Assembly: GCA_030272155.1 (NCBI GenBank)
Contig: CP126206.1
Span: 992,001-1,056,000 of the forward strand
DNA length: 64,000 nt
Direction of reading: 5' to 3'
Source of the DNA: Tetradesmus obliquus
Lineage: Eukaryota; Chlorophyta; Chlorophyceae; Sphaeropleales; Scenedesmaceae
Part shown: in pieces, positions 1 to 9,800 of the stretch
How positions within the stretch are numbered: the stretch's first letter is position 1
Layout of the letters: each line of letters opens with the position of its first letter
Translations under genes and position numbers: made by a program
The notes under the pieces: model-generated
What the model saw: only the letters and a program-made list of their open reading frames with translations
Told to the model about the DNA's origin: nothing
Database searches by the model: none

Positions 1-497
1 TCAGATATATGCCTCAGGCAGAGGATCGCGCAGCAGTCAGTAGCGGCCAGCACATGGCAGCGGCAGCAGCAAGCAGTGGCAGAAGTCAGCAGTGGCAGAA
101 TTCCTGCAGCGCGCAGCGATCAGTAGCAACCAGCACGTGACGGTGGCAGTAAGCAGTGGCAGAGGTCAGCAGTGGTCAAACCCATGCAGCTTGCAGCAAT
201 GAGAAGTGGCCAGCACATGACAGTGGCAGGAAGCAGTGGCAGAAGTCAGCAGTGACATCATACATGCAGCGCGCAGCGATCAGTAGCAACCAGCACGTGA
301 CGGTGGCAGTAAGCAGTAACAGAGGTCAGCAGTGGTCAAACCCATGCAGCTTGCAGCAATGAGAAGTGGCCAGCACATGACAGTGGCAGGAAGCAGTGGC
401 AGAAGTCAGCAGTGACATCATACATGCAGCAGTGGCATAAGCCAGCAGCAGCATAGGTCAGCAGTGACAGCAGCAGCAGCAGTAGCAGCAGCAGCAA

Positions 498-529
<32 letters not shown>

Positions 530-540
530 GTGAGATCATA
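1..540. repeat. 160-bp tandem repeat plus (CAG)n tract
   Basis: A 160-bp unit starting CAGCACGTGACGG at 131 recurs at 291 with only a few changes, and a degenerate partial copy precedes it. From about 465 to 532 the sequence becomes an interrupted CAG/CAA tract. Frames open across the tract give only runs of Ser, Ala, Gln or Leu, so no protein is called. By position this is probably part of a long intron of the minus-strand mannosidase gene, since the exon at 728-1020 ends in a donor site facing it. Confidence 0.75.
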
Positions 541-727
541 CATGCAGCTAGCAGCCATCACAGTAGCATGCAGTGCACATGGCAGGTGGGTTGGTGCAGG
601 GGTCACGGCAGATGCAAGGTCAGAGGCAGGTGCAGTGAGTTTTTGCAACCTGCTGCCACAATGATGCACACATTGCTGTTGGGGGCTGAAGAGACAGCAG
701 GCAGCCCCCGGCCATGCTCGCACACAC

Positions 728-1028
728 CTGCCATGCCACTGTAGGAGCCCTGCCAAACTCCTGCTGCAGAAACCGCATGCCGAGGCTCATCTGGTCCACC
801 ATGCCACTGTAGTGGCTGGTGGCCTCGTCATGCTGCACGATGCCGCCCCCTGCGAACTCAAAGCGGCCCTGCTGCACCAGCTGCCGCACTACTGCTTTGG
901 TGTCCTCGTGCAGCTCCTGCCACCACTTGACAAAGAAGGCCAAGTCAGCATACACAAAGGTCCTGTCTGGGTTGTCCACCAGGCTGCTAACGACTGTCTC
1001 GAGTATTGCTTCAACGCCTCCTGGTGGC

Positions 1029-1103
<75 letters not shown>

Positions 1104-1568
1104 GCAACGGCGGCGGCGGGGGTTGCCTACAAGGCATTGTCTGGGGCTGGTGCCCTGTTGAAGCAGCAACTACGGCTTTCACAGCTGATGCAGCAAGAGT
1201 CTGATTGATTCCTCTGCTTTCTTAGTTCCACTGTCACTCCACAGCAAGTATGTGTTACAACCAACACAAGCACCCTGCATGTCTGTGCGCTCACCAACCA
1301 CGCGGCCATTCAGTTCAAAAGGGCGGTGGTACTGTGCATAGCTGCGCAGCCAGCCAGGGTCGTTGTGTGTATGGCTGATGATGTGAACGTTTAGCTTTCC
1401 ATTGACACGTGCAGCACTGGTGTTGTACAGGGCGCTCCTGCTTGCTGCCGCCTGGACCCACAGCAGCAGCAGCAGCAGCAGCAGTGGCAGCTGCCCCAGG
1501 GCCAGCAGCTCTGCACCACGTGATTTCACAGTGCCAGGGTTGTTGCTTATCCATGCGATCAATGTCAT
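728..1568 (-). CDS. GH38 alpha-mannosidase, N-terminal exons (partial)
   Basis: Two exons are visible: 1568..1262 and 1020..728 (a start at 1017 is also possible). Exon 1 gives the first ATG, a Leu-rich signal anchor or signal peptide (about residues 25-42), then LNVHIISHTHNDPGWL. The His-x-Asp of HTHND is the zinc-binding start of the GH38 catalytic domain. Exon 2 reads VDNPDRTFVYADLAFF, WWQELHEDTK, GGGIVQHDEATSHY and PTVAWQ, all standard GH38 blocks. It stops exactly before the expected DPFGHS block that holds the nucleophile Asp. The junctions share phase 1, and exon 2 ends in phase 0 at CAG|GTGTGTG. The rest of the gene must lie beyond the left edge or be lost. By family it trims mannose from N-glycans in the secretory pathway. 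Golgi versus lysosomal type cannot be decided from this part. The gene is divergent from the fucosyltransferase gene at 1997. Confidence 0.85.
1030..1103. repeat. (CAG)n microsatellite, about 24 units, in mannosidase intron 1
   Basis: An almost pure CAG run. On the mannosidase coding strand it reads (CTG)n and lies immediately upstream of the CCACCAG acceptor of exon 2, where a pyrimidine tract is expected. It is intronic because exon 1 ends at 1262 with a donor and the frame resumes only after the run. Confidence 0.85.
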
Positions 1569-1996
1569 GCTTGCTGTGTCGCTATACGAGTGTCCATGCT
1601 TGGACGTACAGCTGCTTGCTGCTAAGCACTGCGAACTCTCAAGCACTGCCAACGGCACTTTGCTGAGATTTTTCCATAGTAAGTATCACGACTGTTCAAG
1701 CGCGGTCCGCGGAATATGCAGCTGTGGAGAGTAGTTGAATGCTCCCTGACATGCATCACATGCATCCCGTGGACAACCCTTTTGTTCGAAGTCAGTGGCA
1801 CTAGTGACAACTGCGGACAGCCAGTGAACCAGAATTCTGCATGTCCACCAAGTGTGTTGTATTTGATCCTGATTTTCCTGGAATGGCACGATATATGTAG
1901 AGCGCGAGGCTATCATGCTACACTGTACAGTACCCGGTGCCTTGCAGCGTATCTTCGCTGCTCAAGGATTGCAATCCTGCAAACATTTCACCTTCA
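1569..1996. promoter_or_regulatory. shared divergent upstream region of the mannosidase and fucosyltransferase genes
   Basis: These 428 bp separate the start codons of two oppositely transcribed genes, so both promoters and 5' UTRs must lie here unless upstream noncoding exons exist. No TATA-like box could be assigned with confidence and no further gene was seen. Confidence 0.5.
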
Positions 1997-3594
1997 ATGA
2001 GAAGGGCACCAGCGGCTGCATGCGTGACGCGAGTCACCTTTGCAGTGCTGCTGTGCTTGGCCCTGCAGGGCACAGCTGTGTCACACAGCAGCAGTGCTGC
2101 TGCTGCCACAGAATACTTCCTAGCTGATATGGAGCTTCTTCCGCAGCAAGCAGGTGAAGAGATATCGAGACGTAAATGATTGTGCTGGTGATATCACTAC
2201 ACCGTGTGGCATATCACTGCAGCACACTATGGGCCCAGTAGTGTGACGTGGTTGGATGCCATCCGCATGCGTGCACTGCTCAAGCTGGCAGCTTTCTGTG
2301 ACACTGCATCAGTGGCTGTTACCAATGATCAATGCTGTGCCGCTTTACAGTGTGCATTACATGCTGTACCCCTTTTCCAGACAATGCGGTTGACAACAAA
2401 CAGGAACAAGGGGGTGCCATCATTCACAAAGCCGCTTTGGGGTTGGCAACTGAGCTGCTGCAGAATCCACTCACTTGCACATGTGCAGGTGTGCCATATG
2501 CAGTCAAGGAGCTGAAAGATTTGGACAGCCTGATCACAGCCCACAGCACATACCAAACCCGTGTGCTGTCAAAAGGCAGCCATTCCGTCCCCCCACGTGC
2601 TCTTGTGGTGCACGCTTACCCACACATGGGGTTAGGCAACCGGCTACCGTCCATTGCCACGGGGTTTGTTATGGCACTGTTTACAGGGAGGATTCTGCTG
2701 GTAGATGCAACGGCTGTGCTTCAGCACATTGACCTTCCTTTCCCAGCAGACTGGCAGCAGCACAAGGGCTTATACTCGCATCTCGACTGCAGTCCCGTCG
2801 TTAATTGCAAGGACAATGTGATGTACTACTGCTCGAAGCAAGGCGACAACACCACAGGCCTCCATCTGGGCAATGCTGAACTCCTGCAGTACAGATCCTA
2901 TGACTACGACATGCCGCTTCTCCAGATCAACCAGCAAATGGCTGCTCTGTTTGACAAATTCTTCTCAGATGGCGAGGTGTTCAATGCAGTGGCACGCCAC
3001 CTGTTCCAGCCAGCAGCAGCTGTGACAGCTGCCATGCGGCCATACCTTCACCAAAAGCACGACTGCGCTGTGGGGCTGCACATGAGGCGCAGGAAACGCT
3101 ACGAAGGCCAGCAGGTGCAGGCGGAGCACTTTGCTGACATCGCCCGCATGCTGGCAAGGTCTTCAATAGGCAGCATATTCCTTGCAAGTGACGCTGATGT
3201 GTTTGGCCGGATGCAGCAACTCCTAGGGCAGCAGCTGTGGTGGAGCAACTTGACCAGCACAAGCGTAGTGACCCACAACACGACTGCCGGCAACCCTGGC
3301 ACAGAGCTTAGCGCATTTGTGGACATGTTCATGTTGACAAAGTGCGAAGCCATTGTGGTGTCGCCTGCATCTTCGTTTGGCTGCGTCGCAGCCGGCATCG
3401 CTGGAGTGAGGCCTGTGTATGCAGCATTCGGTGCACATGAGGCGCCGTTTGTCGACCCCTGGTTCTGGCAGTCCATTACGTCAGAGCCTTGCATGTACAA
3501 AGCCGGCAAGTACCATGGTTTTGGAGGCGAGATGCAGGCTAGGCTTAGGGCCGGCTATGCATTGTATCTGTATCAAACACAATGCCACCATTAA
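1997..3594 (+). CDS. GT37-like fucosyltransferase (Golgi type II membrane protein)
   Basis: Two exons, 1997..2153 and 2381..3594, give about 456 aa. The donor CAG|GTGAAG and acceptor CCCCTTTTCCAG match in phase (1 nt + 2 nt). The short N-terminus MRRAPAAACVTRVTFAVLL gives a single hydrophobic segment (about residues 12-28), as in Golgi type II enzymes or a signal peptide. The body carries MGLGNRLPSIATGF (near residue 135) followed by ALFTGRILLVD, then VGLHMRRR (near 284), then FLASDADV and VVSPASSFGCVAAG (near 380). This order resembles the GDP-fucose-binding motifs of plant xyloglucan/arabinogalactan fucosyltransferases (GT37). The donor sugar and Golgi location are inferred from family; the acceptor is unknown. 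Several N-x-T/S sites fit a secretory protein. GT23 or a related fold is the main alternative. Confidence 0.75.
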
Positions 3595-3647
3595 CTGCCA
3601 CTGGTCCTATTGTTCTTCAGTTGTCTTGCTTGCGCATGGCACGCTGC

Positions 3648-3652
3648 TGTAA
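3648..3652 (+). terminator. TGTAA polyadenylation signal of the fucosyltransferase gene
   Basis: TGTAA lies 54 nt after the stop codon at 3594. This pentamer is the usual poly(A) signal of chlorophycean algae. Another TGTAA lies near 3949. Confidence 0.6.
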
Positions 3653-4220
3653 CGTGTGGCTGCCATTCCAACTGCATGTGTTAAATTAACTTTGAGCGTT
3701 TGCTTTTAGCTATAACATTGCTGAACAGCGCGTCGCCAAGGTTTTTGTTGTGGTACAGATGATGCGGATTCTATTACGTAAATGTACATACGTCTGACTC
3801 AAGATGCATTTGCTGTACCTGGTCACAAGTTAGTGGTTATACTAACGACAGCAGTGTTTTAGCGCATGGCACAACACACCTTCTTGACAGGAGCAGGATG
3901 AACGGAGGCGGTGTCGACAAGGCACTGATGTAATACGTGGCTTCAAATGTAACACTAGTTGTAATAGTCACTGACGGTCCTTCAGCATTACGCCACCAAC
4001 CAAAACCGCAGCAGATCTTCTAGAAGTGCGGCACTGCGGTCACTGATCCTTGGACTGAGCTCATGAACAGATGTATAGATGTTGATCCTGGTGCTGAGGC
4101 CCTTGATACGTAACAATGGGCACTGCCGACCATCGCCAGCGTGCTTGCGCACGCACGCTGGCACTCTCTGAGACACGGACAGGCAAGCACACGGGACCCG
4201 TGTGAGTACCCGGTACTACC

Positions 4221-4420
4221 GTGACGCGCTTGGTCGGACGTGCATGCACACGCCCACACCTCTGCACCCGCAGGCAGACAATTGCCATCACGTGCAGGCA
4301 CATACGAAACGTCAAATGCGCACGTGTAGGCAGGTGCGCACGCGCACGCACACAACGAGCAGGCAGACGCGCACACGCACGTGCGAAGGCACGCGCACGC
4401 GCACGCACACAGCTCTCACC
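4221..4420. repeat. alternating purine-pyrimidine tract (CA/CG-rich)
   Basis: Runs of ACGCAC, GCGCACAC and ACACGCAC dominate, so purine and pyrimidine alternate over much of the tract. Such DNA can adopt Z-form and is prone to slippage. Frames open across it show only Arg/Thr/His or Ala/Cys runs and are not called as genes. Confidence 0.6.
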
Positions 4421-4785
4421 AAGATGCTGACACGGCCCGTGCTGGTTCGCAACCCGCATCATCTCTGAGATGTCAGGTTGATTCCGAATCAGAAAGCAGT
4501 GAAAGATCCGTACTACGAATCTACGCCGCGATAACACTCATCACCGGGCTGTAGCCTGCATGCAGCGTGGTAGCTCAGCTGCTGTACAGCACATGTGCGC
4601 GCACTGCAGAAAGTATGCAGCTGCATGTTTACGCACATGCAGGTTGTACTGGACTTGACAACTGGAATATGTCCAATCATTCTACTTAAGCTACGCATGT
4701 GGGTGCGGCCAGCGCCGTTTGTCAAGCTTGCCGTCGCAGCAGCAAGCCCGCGGTTAGGCACTCGAAGATTGGACGCTCAATCTTA

Positions 4786-4814
4786 TGATACCGTCGACGG
4801 TATCACCGGTGATA
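4786..4814. repeat. two overlapping perfect palindromes
   Basis: TGATACCGTCGACGGTATCA (4786-4805) is a perfect 20-bp palindrome. It overlaps TATCACCGGTGATA (4801-4814), a perfect 14-bp palindrome, by five bases. Confidence 0.8.
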
Positions 4815-5112
4815 ATTGTAACGCCCTTGAGGGGCGCCATGTTGGCAAAACGCCCATGCATTCAGTGCGCTGAGCGATAAACCCTCAACAAAATATATAA
4901 CACGTATAAGAACAATGCGATTCACCATCGTTTGACAATAACAGATGGGATATTTGTAACTAATTAATGCCGTCCAGCACAGGAGGGCAGGTGCAAGCCG
5001 CGTCTACAAAACTATACCTTTTCATTGAAGCAGTTCATTATTCCTTGTATTGTGACGATCGTGAGGTATAGGTGCTTGTGGTCGTGTAACTCAGTATCCG
5101 TATTTTCGCCAC

Positions 5113-5162
5113 ATTGTGGTCTGTGACAGACGTCTATATAGACGTCTGTCACAGACCACAAT
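5113..5162. repeat. 50-bp perfect palindrome
   Basis: Two 25-bp arms (5113-5137 and 5138-5162) are perfect reverse complements with no spacer. The centre reads CTATATAG and the outer parts TGTGGTCTGTGACAG / CTGTCACAGACCACA. It could extrude a cruciform or mark a minimal inverted duplication. No TSD or transposase is attached. Confidence 0.9.
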
Positions 5163-5170
5163 ATGGTCAC

Positions 5171-5280
5171 CAGGAAGTCCAGTCGCAGGTCCAGGCACGC
5201 TCAGGCACGTCCAGTTGCCACACATTGCGTCCAGTTGGCTGTATGCGAGTCCAGGTGCACGTCCTGGCACCATGCAACTT
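5171..5280. repeat. GTCCAG-motif cluster, copy 1
   Basis: GTCCAG occurs five times and GTCCTGG once within about 110 bp, twice as CGTCCAGTTG. It begins about 15 bp after the 50-bp palindrome. A related cluster lies at 34518-34676. Confidence 0.6.
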
Positions 5281-5719
5281 GACATGTGCTGCTGCTGCAA
5301 CGTTGACTCCTGAAATAAGGCGTCACCGCCGCGTCGAACACATCGCATGGGTGTTTTCTGCTATTTACCGCTTGAATGTGGCCCGTTTGGCAGCTTTCGT
5401 GCTTATGCAACCTGCTGCAGGGTTTGTTGATACCAGCGCCGATTATCACAGCAGATGAGGCCATAAATTTACATTGATTGTGAACAAACAAGCTTTCAAG
5501 GGTGGCTGCCTCGAAGACACTGCTGCATTTGTGAACTAAAGCCTGTCACCGACCTGCTGTGACCATTCTGCGATCCTCATCATGCAAATCCAATGTTGTT
5601 GCCCGTAAACAAAGGATTTGCAGGGTTACTCTGGCTATCAACAGCCTTTCTGAACGACACAAGCGCACAAAACATCTCGCGGGCCCGCTTGCCGAGTCGC
5701 TGTTTAGATAACGTTGTAA

Positions 5720-5971
5720 ATGCCTAAAACTAAAACAGAACGTTACAATGCTTACGAAGATGCCCCCAAGCGCCCGTCAAATAGCGTGCCTGGAGAAGTG
5801 GAGAGGCACTGCCCCGTCTGCGGCGCCTGGGATGACTGCAGCAGCTCCACATGGTACAGGAAACATGTAACTGGCAAATGCAACTCAAAGAACACGCGAC
5901 AGGGTGCAGGTACGGCATGCCTACCAACTGCAGTAAAACTTGCAGGTGTCACTTACCAGCCGGCAGGCTAA
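5720..5971 (+). CDS. small zinc-finger-like reading frame (hypothetical, possibly exon 1)
   Basis: A frame of 83 codons starts MPKTKTERYNAYEDAPK. It contains HCPVCGAWDD followed by WYRKHVTGKC, a C-x2-C...H-x4-C arrangement resembling a single zinc finger or BED/C2H2-like knuckle (residues about 31-54). A donor-like CAG|GTACGG at 5909/5910 could make residues 1-63 the first exon of a longer gene running into the polyGln and Cys-rich repeat region, but no phase-consistent acceptor was found. Function is unknown. Confidence 0.35.
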   Translation: MPKTKTERYNAYEDAPKRPSNSVPGEVERHCPVCGAWDDCSSSTWYRKHVTGKCNSKNTRQGAGTACLPTAVKLAGVTYQPAG

Positions 5972-6107
5972 GCATTCGCTAGCGTCACCAAGCAGGCACA
6001 ATGGCCAACAGCTGGCTTAGTGCGCGGCTGCTGTCCAGCACTTGCTTTCTTGCAGCTCCCAGGGCGGGTTCCTGCTGTTGTAGCTCACACAGCTGCACCA
6101 TCTGCAG

Positions 6108-6818
6108 GTGTGCAGCAGGAGGCTGTTGGTGCCAGCCCAGGACAACAGAGAGGAGCAGCAGCAGCGTCAGCAGCAGCAAGAGCAGCAGCAGCAGCTGCAT
6201 CAGCAGCAGCTGGAGCAGTATCACCACCAGCAGCAGCAGCAGCAACACCACCACCAGCGGCTTCTCATGCGCTTGCAGGAACAGGCCGGACGCAGCACTC
6301 AGCGCTGCACATGCGGCTTCCTTGGCTGCACCAGCTGCCAGCAGCACAGATCAACTGCTGTGGTGAAGCACTGCGAGTGCAAGCCAGACAGCTGCCGCAT
6401 CATGGCATGCGCAGCGCCCGCTTGCGCACACATTCTCTTGAAGCCGCGGCGCTGCGCTGTGCCTGTTAGACAACAGGGGATGAGCCGCATGGTGGCGCAG
6501 AAGACATTCTTGTCAGCATTCAAACCGCTGCCACATCCGCTTCTCATGCGGATGCAGGAACAGGCCGGACGCAGCACTCAGCGCTGCACATGCGGCTTCC
6601 TTGGCTGCACCAGCTGCCAGCAGCACAGATCAACTGCTGTGGTGAAGCACTGCAAGTGCAAGCCAGACAGCTGCCGCAGCATGGCATGCGCAGCGCCCGC
6701 TTGCACACACATTCTCTTGATGCCGCGGCGCTGCGCTGTGCCTGTTAGACAACAAGGCATGAGCCTCAAGGTGGCGCAGAGCACATTCATGTCAGCATCA
6801 AAACTGCTGCCACATTAG
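6108..6818 (+). CDS. polyGln plus Cys-rich repeat reading frame (hypothetical or decayed)
   Basis: From 6108 one frame runs through a Gln/His-rich segment (about residues 15-50) directly and in frame into the first two 93-residue units of the downstream array. The units carry RCTCGFLGCTSCQQ and HCECKPDSC. It stops at a TAG at the end of the second unit. There is no good start or splice context, and later units carry stops and frameshifts. It may be the ancestral exon from which the satellite grew, or chance coding. Confidence 0.3.
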   Translation: MCSRRLLVPAQDNREEQQQRQQQQEQQQQLHQQQLEQYHHQQQQQQHHHQRLLMRLQEQAGRSTQRCTCGFLGCTSCQQHRSTAVVKHCECKPDSCRIMACAAPACAHILLKPRRCAVPVRQQGMSRMVAQKTFLSAFKPLPHPLLMRMQEQAGRSTQRCTCGFLGCTSCQQHRSTAVVKHCKCKPDSCRSMACAAPACTHILLMPRRCAVPVRQQGMSLKVAQSTFMSASKLLPH

Positions 6819-9800
6819 CCGCAAATGCGCTTGCAGGAACAGGCCGGACGCAGCACTCAGCGCTGCACATGCTGCTTCCTTGGCTGCACCAGCTGCCAGC
6901 AGCACAGATCAACTGCTGTGGTGAAGCACTGCGAGTGCAAGCCAGACAGCTGCCGCAGCATGGCATGCGCAGCGCCCGCTTGCGCACACATTCTCTTGAT
7001 GCCGCGGCGCTGCGCTGTGCCTGTTAGACAACAGGGGATGAGCCGCATGGTGGCGCAGAAGACATTCTTGTCAGCATTCAAACCGCTGCCACATCCGCTT
7101 CTCATGCGGTTGCAGGAACAGGCCGGACGCAGCACTCAGCGCTGCACATGCGGCTTCCTTGGCTGCACCAGCTGCCAGCAGCACAGATCAACTGCTGTGG
7201 TGAAGCACTGCAAGTGCAAGCCAGACAGCTGCCGCAGCATGGCATGCGCCGCGCCCGCTTGCGCACACATTCTCTTGATGCCGCGGCGCTGCGCTGTGCC
7301 TGTTAGACAACAAGGCATGAGCCTCAAGGTGGCGCAGAGCACATTCATGTCAGCATCAAAACTGCTGCCACATTAGCCGCAAATGCGCTTGCAGGAACAG
7401 GCCGGACGCAGCACTCAGCGCTGCACATGCGGCTTGCTTTGCTGCACCAGCTGCCAGCAGCACAGATCAACTGCTGTGGTGAAGCACTGCGAGTGCAAGC
7501 CAGACAGCTGCCGCCGCATGGCATGCGCAGCGCCCGCTTGCGCACACATTCTCTTGATGCCGCGGCGCTGCGCTGTGCCTGTTAGACAACAGGGGATGAG
7601 CCGCATGGTGGCGCAGAAGACATTCTTGTCAGCATTCAAACCGCTGCCACATCCGCTTCTCATGCGCTTGCAGGAACAGGCCGGACGCAGCACTCAGCGC
7701 TGCACATGCGGCTTCCTTGGCTGCACCAGCTGCCAGCAGCACAGATCAACTGCTGTGGTGAAGCACTGCGAGTGCAAGCCAGACAGCTGCCGCAGCATGG
7801 CATGCGCAGCGCCCGCTTGCACACACATTCTCTTGATGCCGCGGCGCTGCGCTGTGCCTGTTAGACAACAGGGGATGAGCCGCATGGTGGCGCAGAAGAC
7901 ATGCTTGTCAGCATTCAAACCGCTGTCACATCCGCTTCTCATGCGCTTGCAGGAACAGGCCGGACGCAGCACTCAGCGCTGCACATGCGGCTTCCTTGGC
8001 TGCACCAGCTGCCAGCAGATCAACTGCTGTGGTGAAGCACTGCGAGTGCAAGCCAGACAGCTGCCGCAGCATGGCATGCGCAGCGCCCGCTTGCGCACAC
8101 ATTCTCTTGATGCCGCGGCGCTGCGCTGTGCCTGTTAGACAACAAGGCATGAGCCTCAAGGTGGCGCAGAGCACATTCATGTCAGCATCAAAACTGCTGC
8201 CACATTAGCCGCAAATGCGCTTGCAGGAACAGGCCGGACGCAGCACTCAGCGCTGCACATGCGGCTTCCTTGGCTGCACCAGCTGCCAGCAGCACAGATC
8301 AACTGCTGTGGTGAAGCACTGCAAGTGCAAGCCAGACAGCTGCCGCATCATGGCATGCGCAGCGCCCGCTTGCGCACACATTCTCTTGAAGCCGGCGCTG
8401 CGCTGTGCCTGTTAGACAACAGGGGATGAGCCTCAAGGTGGCGCAGAACACATTCATGTCAGCATCAAAACCGCTGCCACATCCGCTTCTCATGCGCTTG
8501 CAGGAACAGGCCGGACGCAGCACTCAGCGCTGCACATGCGGCTTCCTTGGCTGCACCAGCTGCCAGCAGCACAGATCAACTGCTGTGGTGAAGCACTGCA
8601 AGTGCAAGCCAGACAGCTGCCGCAGCATGGCATGCGCCGCGCCCGCTTGCGCACACATTCTCTTGATGCCGCGGCGCTGCGCTGTGCCTGTTAGACAACA
8701 AGGCATGAGCCTCAAGGTGGCGCAGAGCACATTCATGTCAGCATCAAAACTGCTGCCACATTAGCCGCAAATGCGCTTGCAGGAACAGGCCGGACGCAGC
8801 ACTCAGCGCTGCACATGCGGCTTGCTTTGCTGCACCAGCTGCCAGCAGCACAGATCAACTGCTGTGGTGAAGCACTGCGAGTGCAAGCCAGACAGCTGCC
8901 GCCGCATGGCATGCGCAGCGCCCGCTTGCGCACACATTCTCTTGATGCCGCGGCGCTGCGCTGTGCCTGTTAGACAACAGGGGATGAGCCGCATGGTGGC
9001 GCAGAAGACATTCTTGTCAGCATTCAAACCGCTGCCACATCCGCTTCTCATGCGCTTGCAGGAACAGGCCGGACGCAGCACTCAGCGCTGCACATGCGGC
9101 TTCCTTGGCTGCACCAGCTGCCAGCAGCACAGATCAACTGCTGTGGTGAAGCACTGCGAGTGCAAGCCAGACAGCTGCCGCAGCATGGCATGCGCAGCGC
9201 CCGCTTGCACACACATTCTCTTGATGCCGCGGCGCTGCGCTGTGCCTGTTAGACAACAGGGGATGAGCCGCATGGTGGCGCAGAAGACATGCTTGTCAGC
9301 ATTCAAACCGCTGTCACATCCGCTTCTCATGCGCTTGCAGGAACAGGCCGGACGCAGCACTCAGCGCTGCACATGCGGCTTCCTTGGCTGCACCAGCTGC
9401 CAGCAGATCAACTGCTGTGGTGAAGCACTGCGAGTGCAAGCCAGACAGCTGCCGCAGCATGGCATGCGCAGCGCCCGCTTGCGCACACATTCTCTTGATG
9501 CCGCGGCGCTGCGCTGTGCCTGTTAGACAACAAGGCATGAGCCTCAAGGTGGCGCAGAGCACATTCATGTCAGCATCAAAACTGCTGCCACATTAGCCGC
9601 AAATGCGCTTGCAGGAACAGGCCGGACGCAGCACTCAGCGCTGCACATGCGGCTTCCTTGGCTGCACCAGCTGCCAGCAGCACAGATCAACTGCTGTGGT
9701 GAAGCACTGCAAGTGCAAGCCAGACAGCTGCCGCATCATGGCATGCGCAGCGCCCGCTTGCGCACACATTCTCTTGAAGCCGGCGCTGCGCTGTGCCTGT

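Larger units (their letters stand above)
3660..5710. other. gene-poor intergenic region
   Basis: No reading frame here has recognisable protein motifs or a splice pattern. The stretch holds a CA/CG-rich low-complexity tract (4221-4420), two overlapping palindromes (4786-4814), a 50-bp palindrome (5113-5162) and a GTCCAG-motif cluster (5171-5280). Apart from these I see nothing. Confidence 0.5.

Noticed and set aside
418-1208. Several 60-130-codon frames of polyAla, polySer and polyLeu
   Set aside because: They arise from CAG/CTG runs read in different frames and overlap the better-supported mannosidase exons and intron.
4780-4815. Similarity of ATACCGTCGAC to a cloning-vector polylinker
   Set aside because: The match is short and interrupted, and the surrounding symmetry explains the sequence as natural palindromes.
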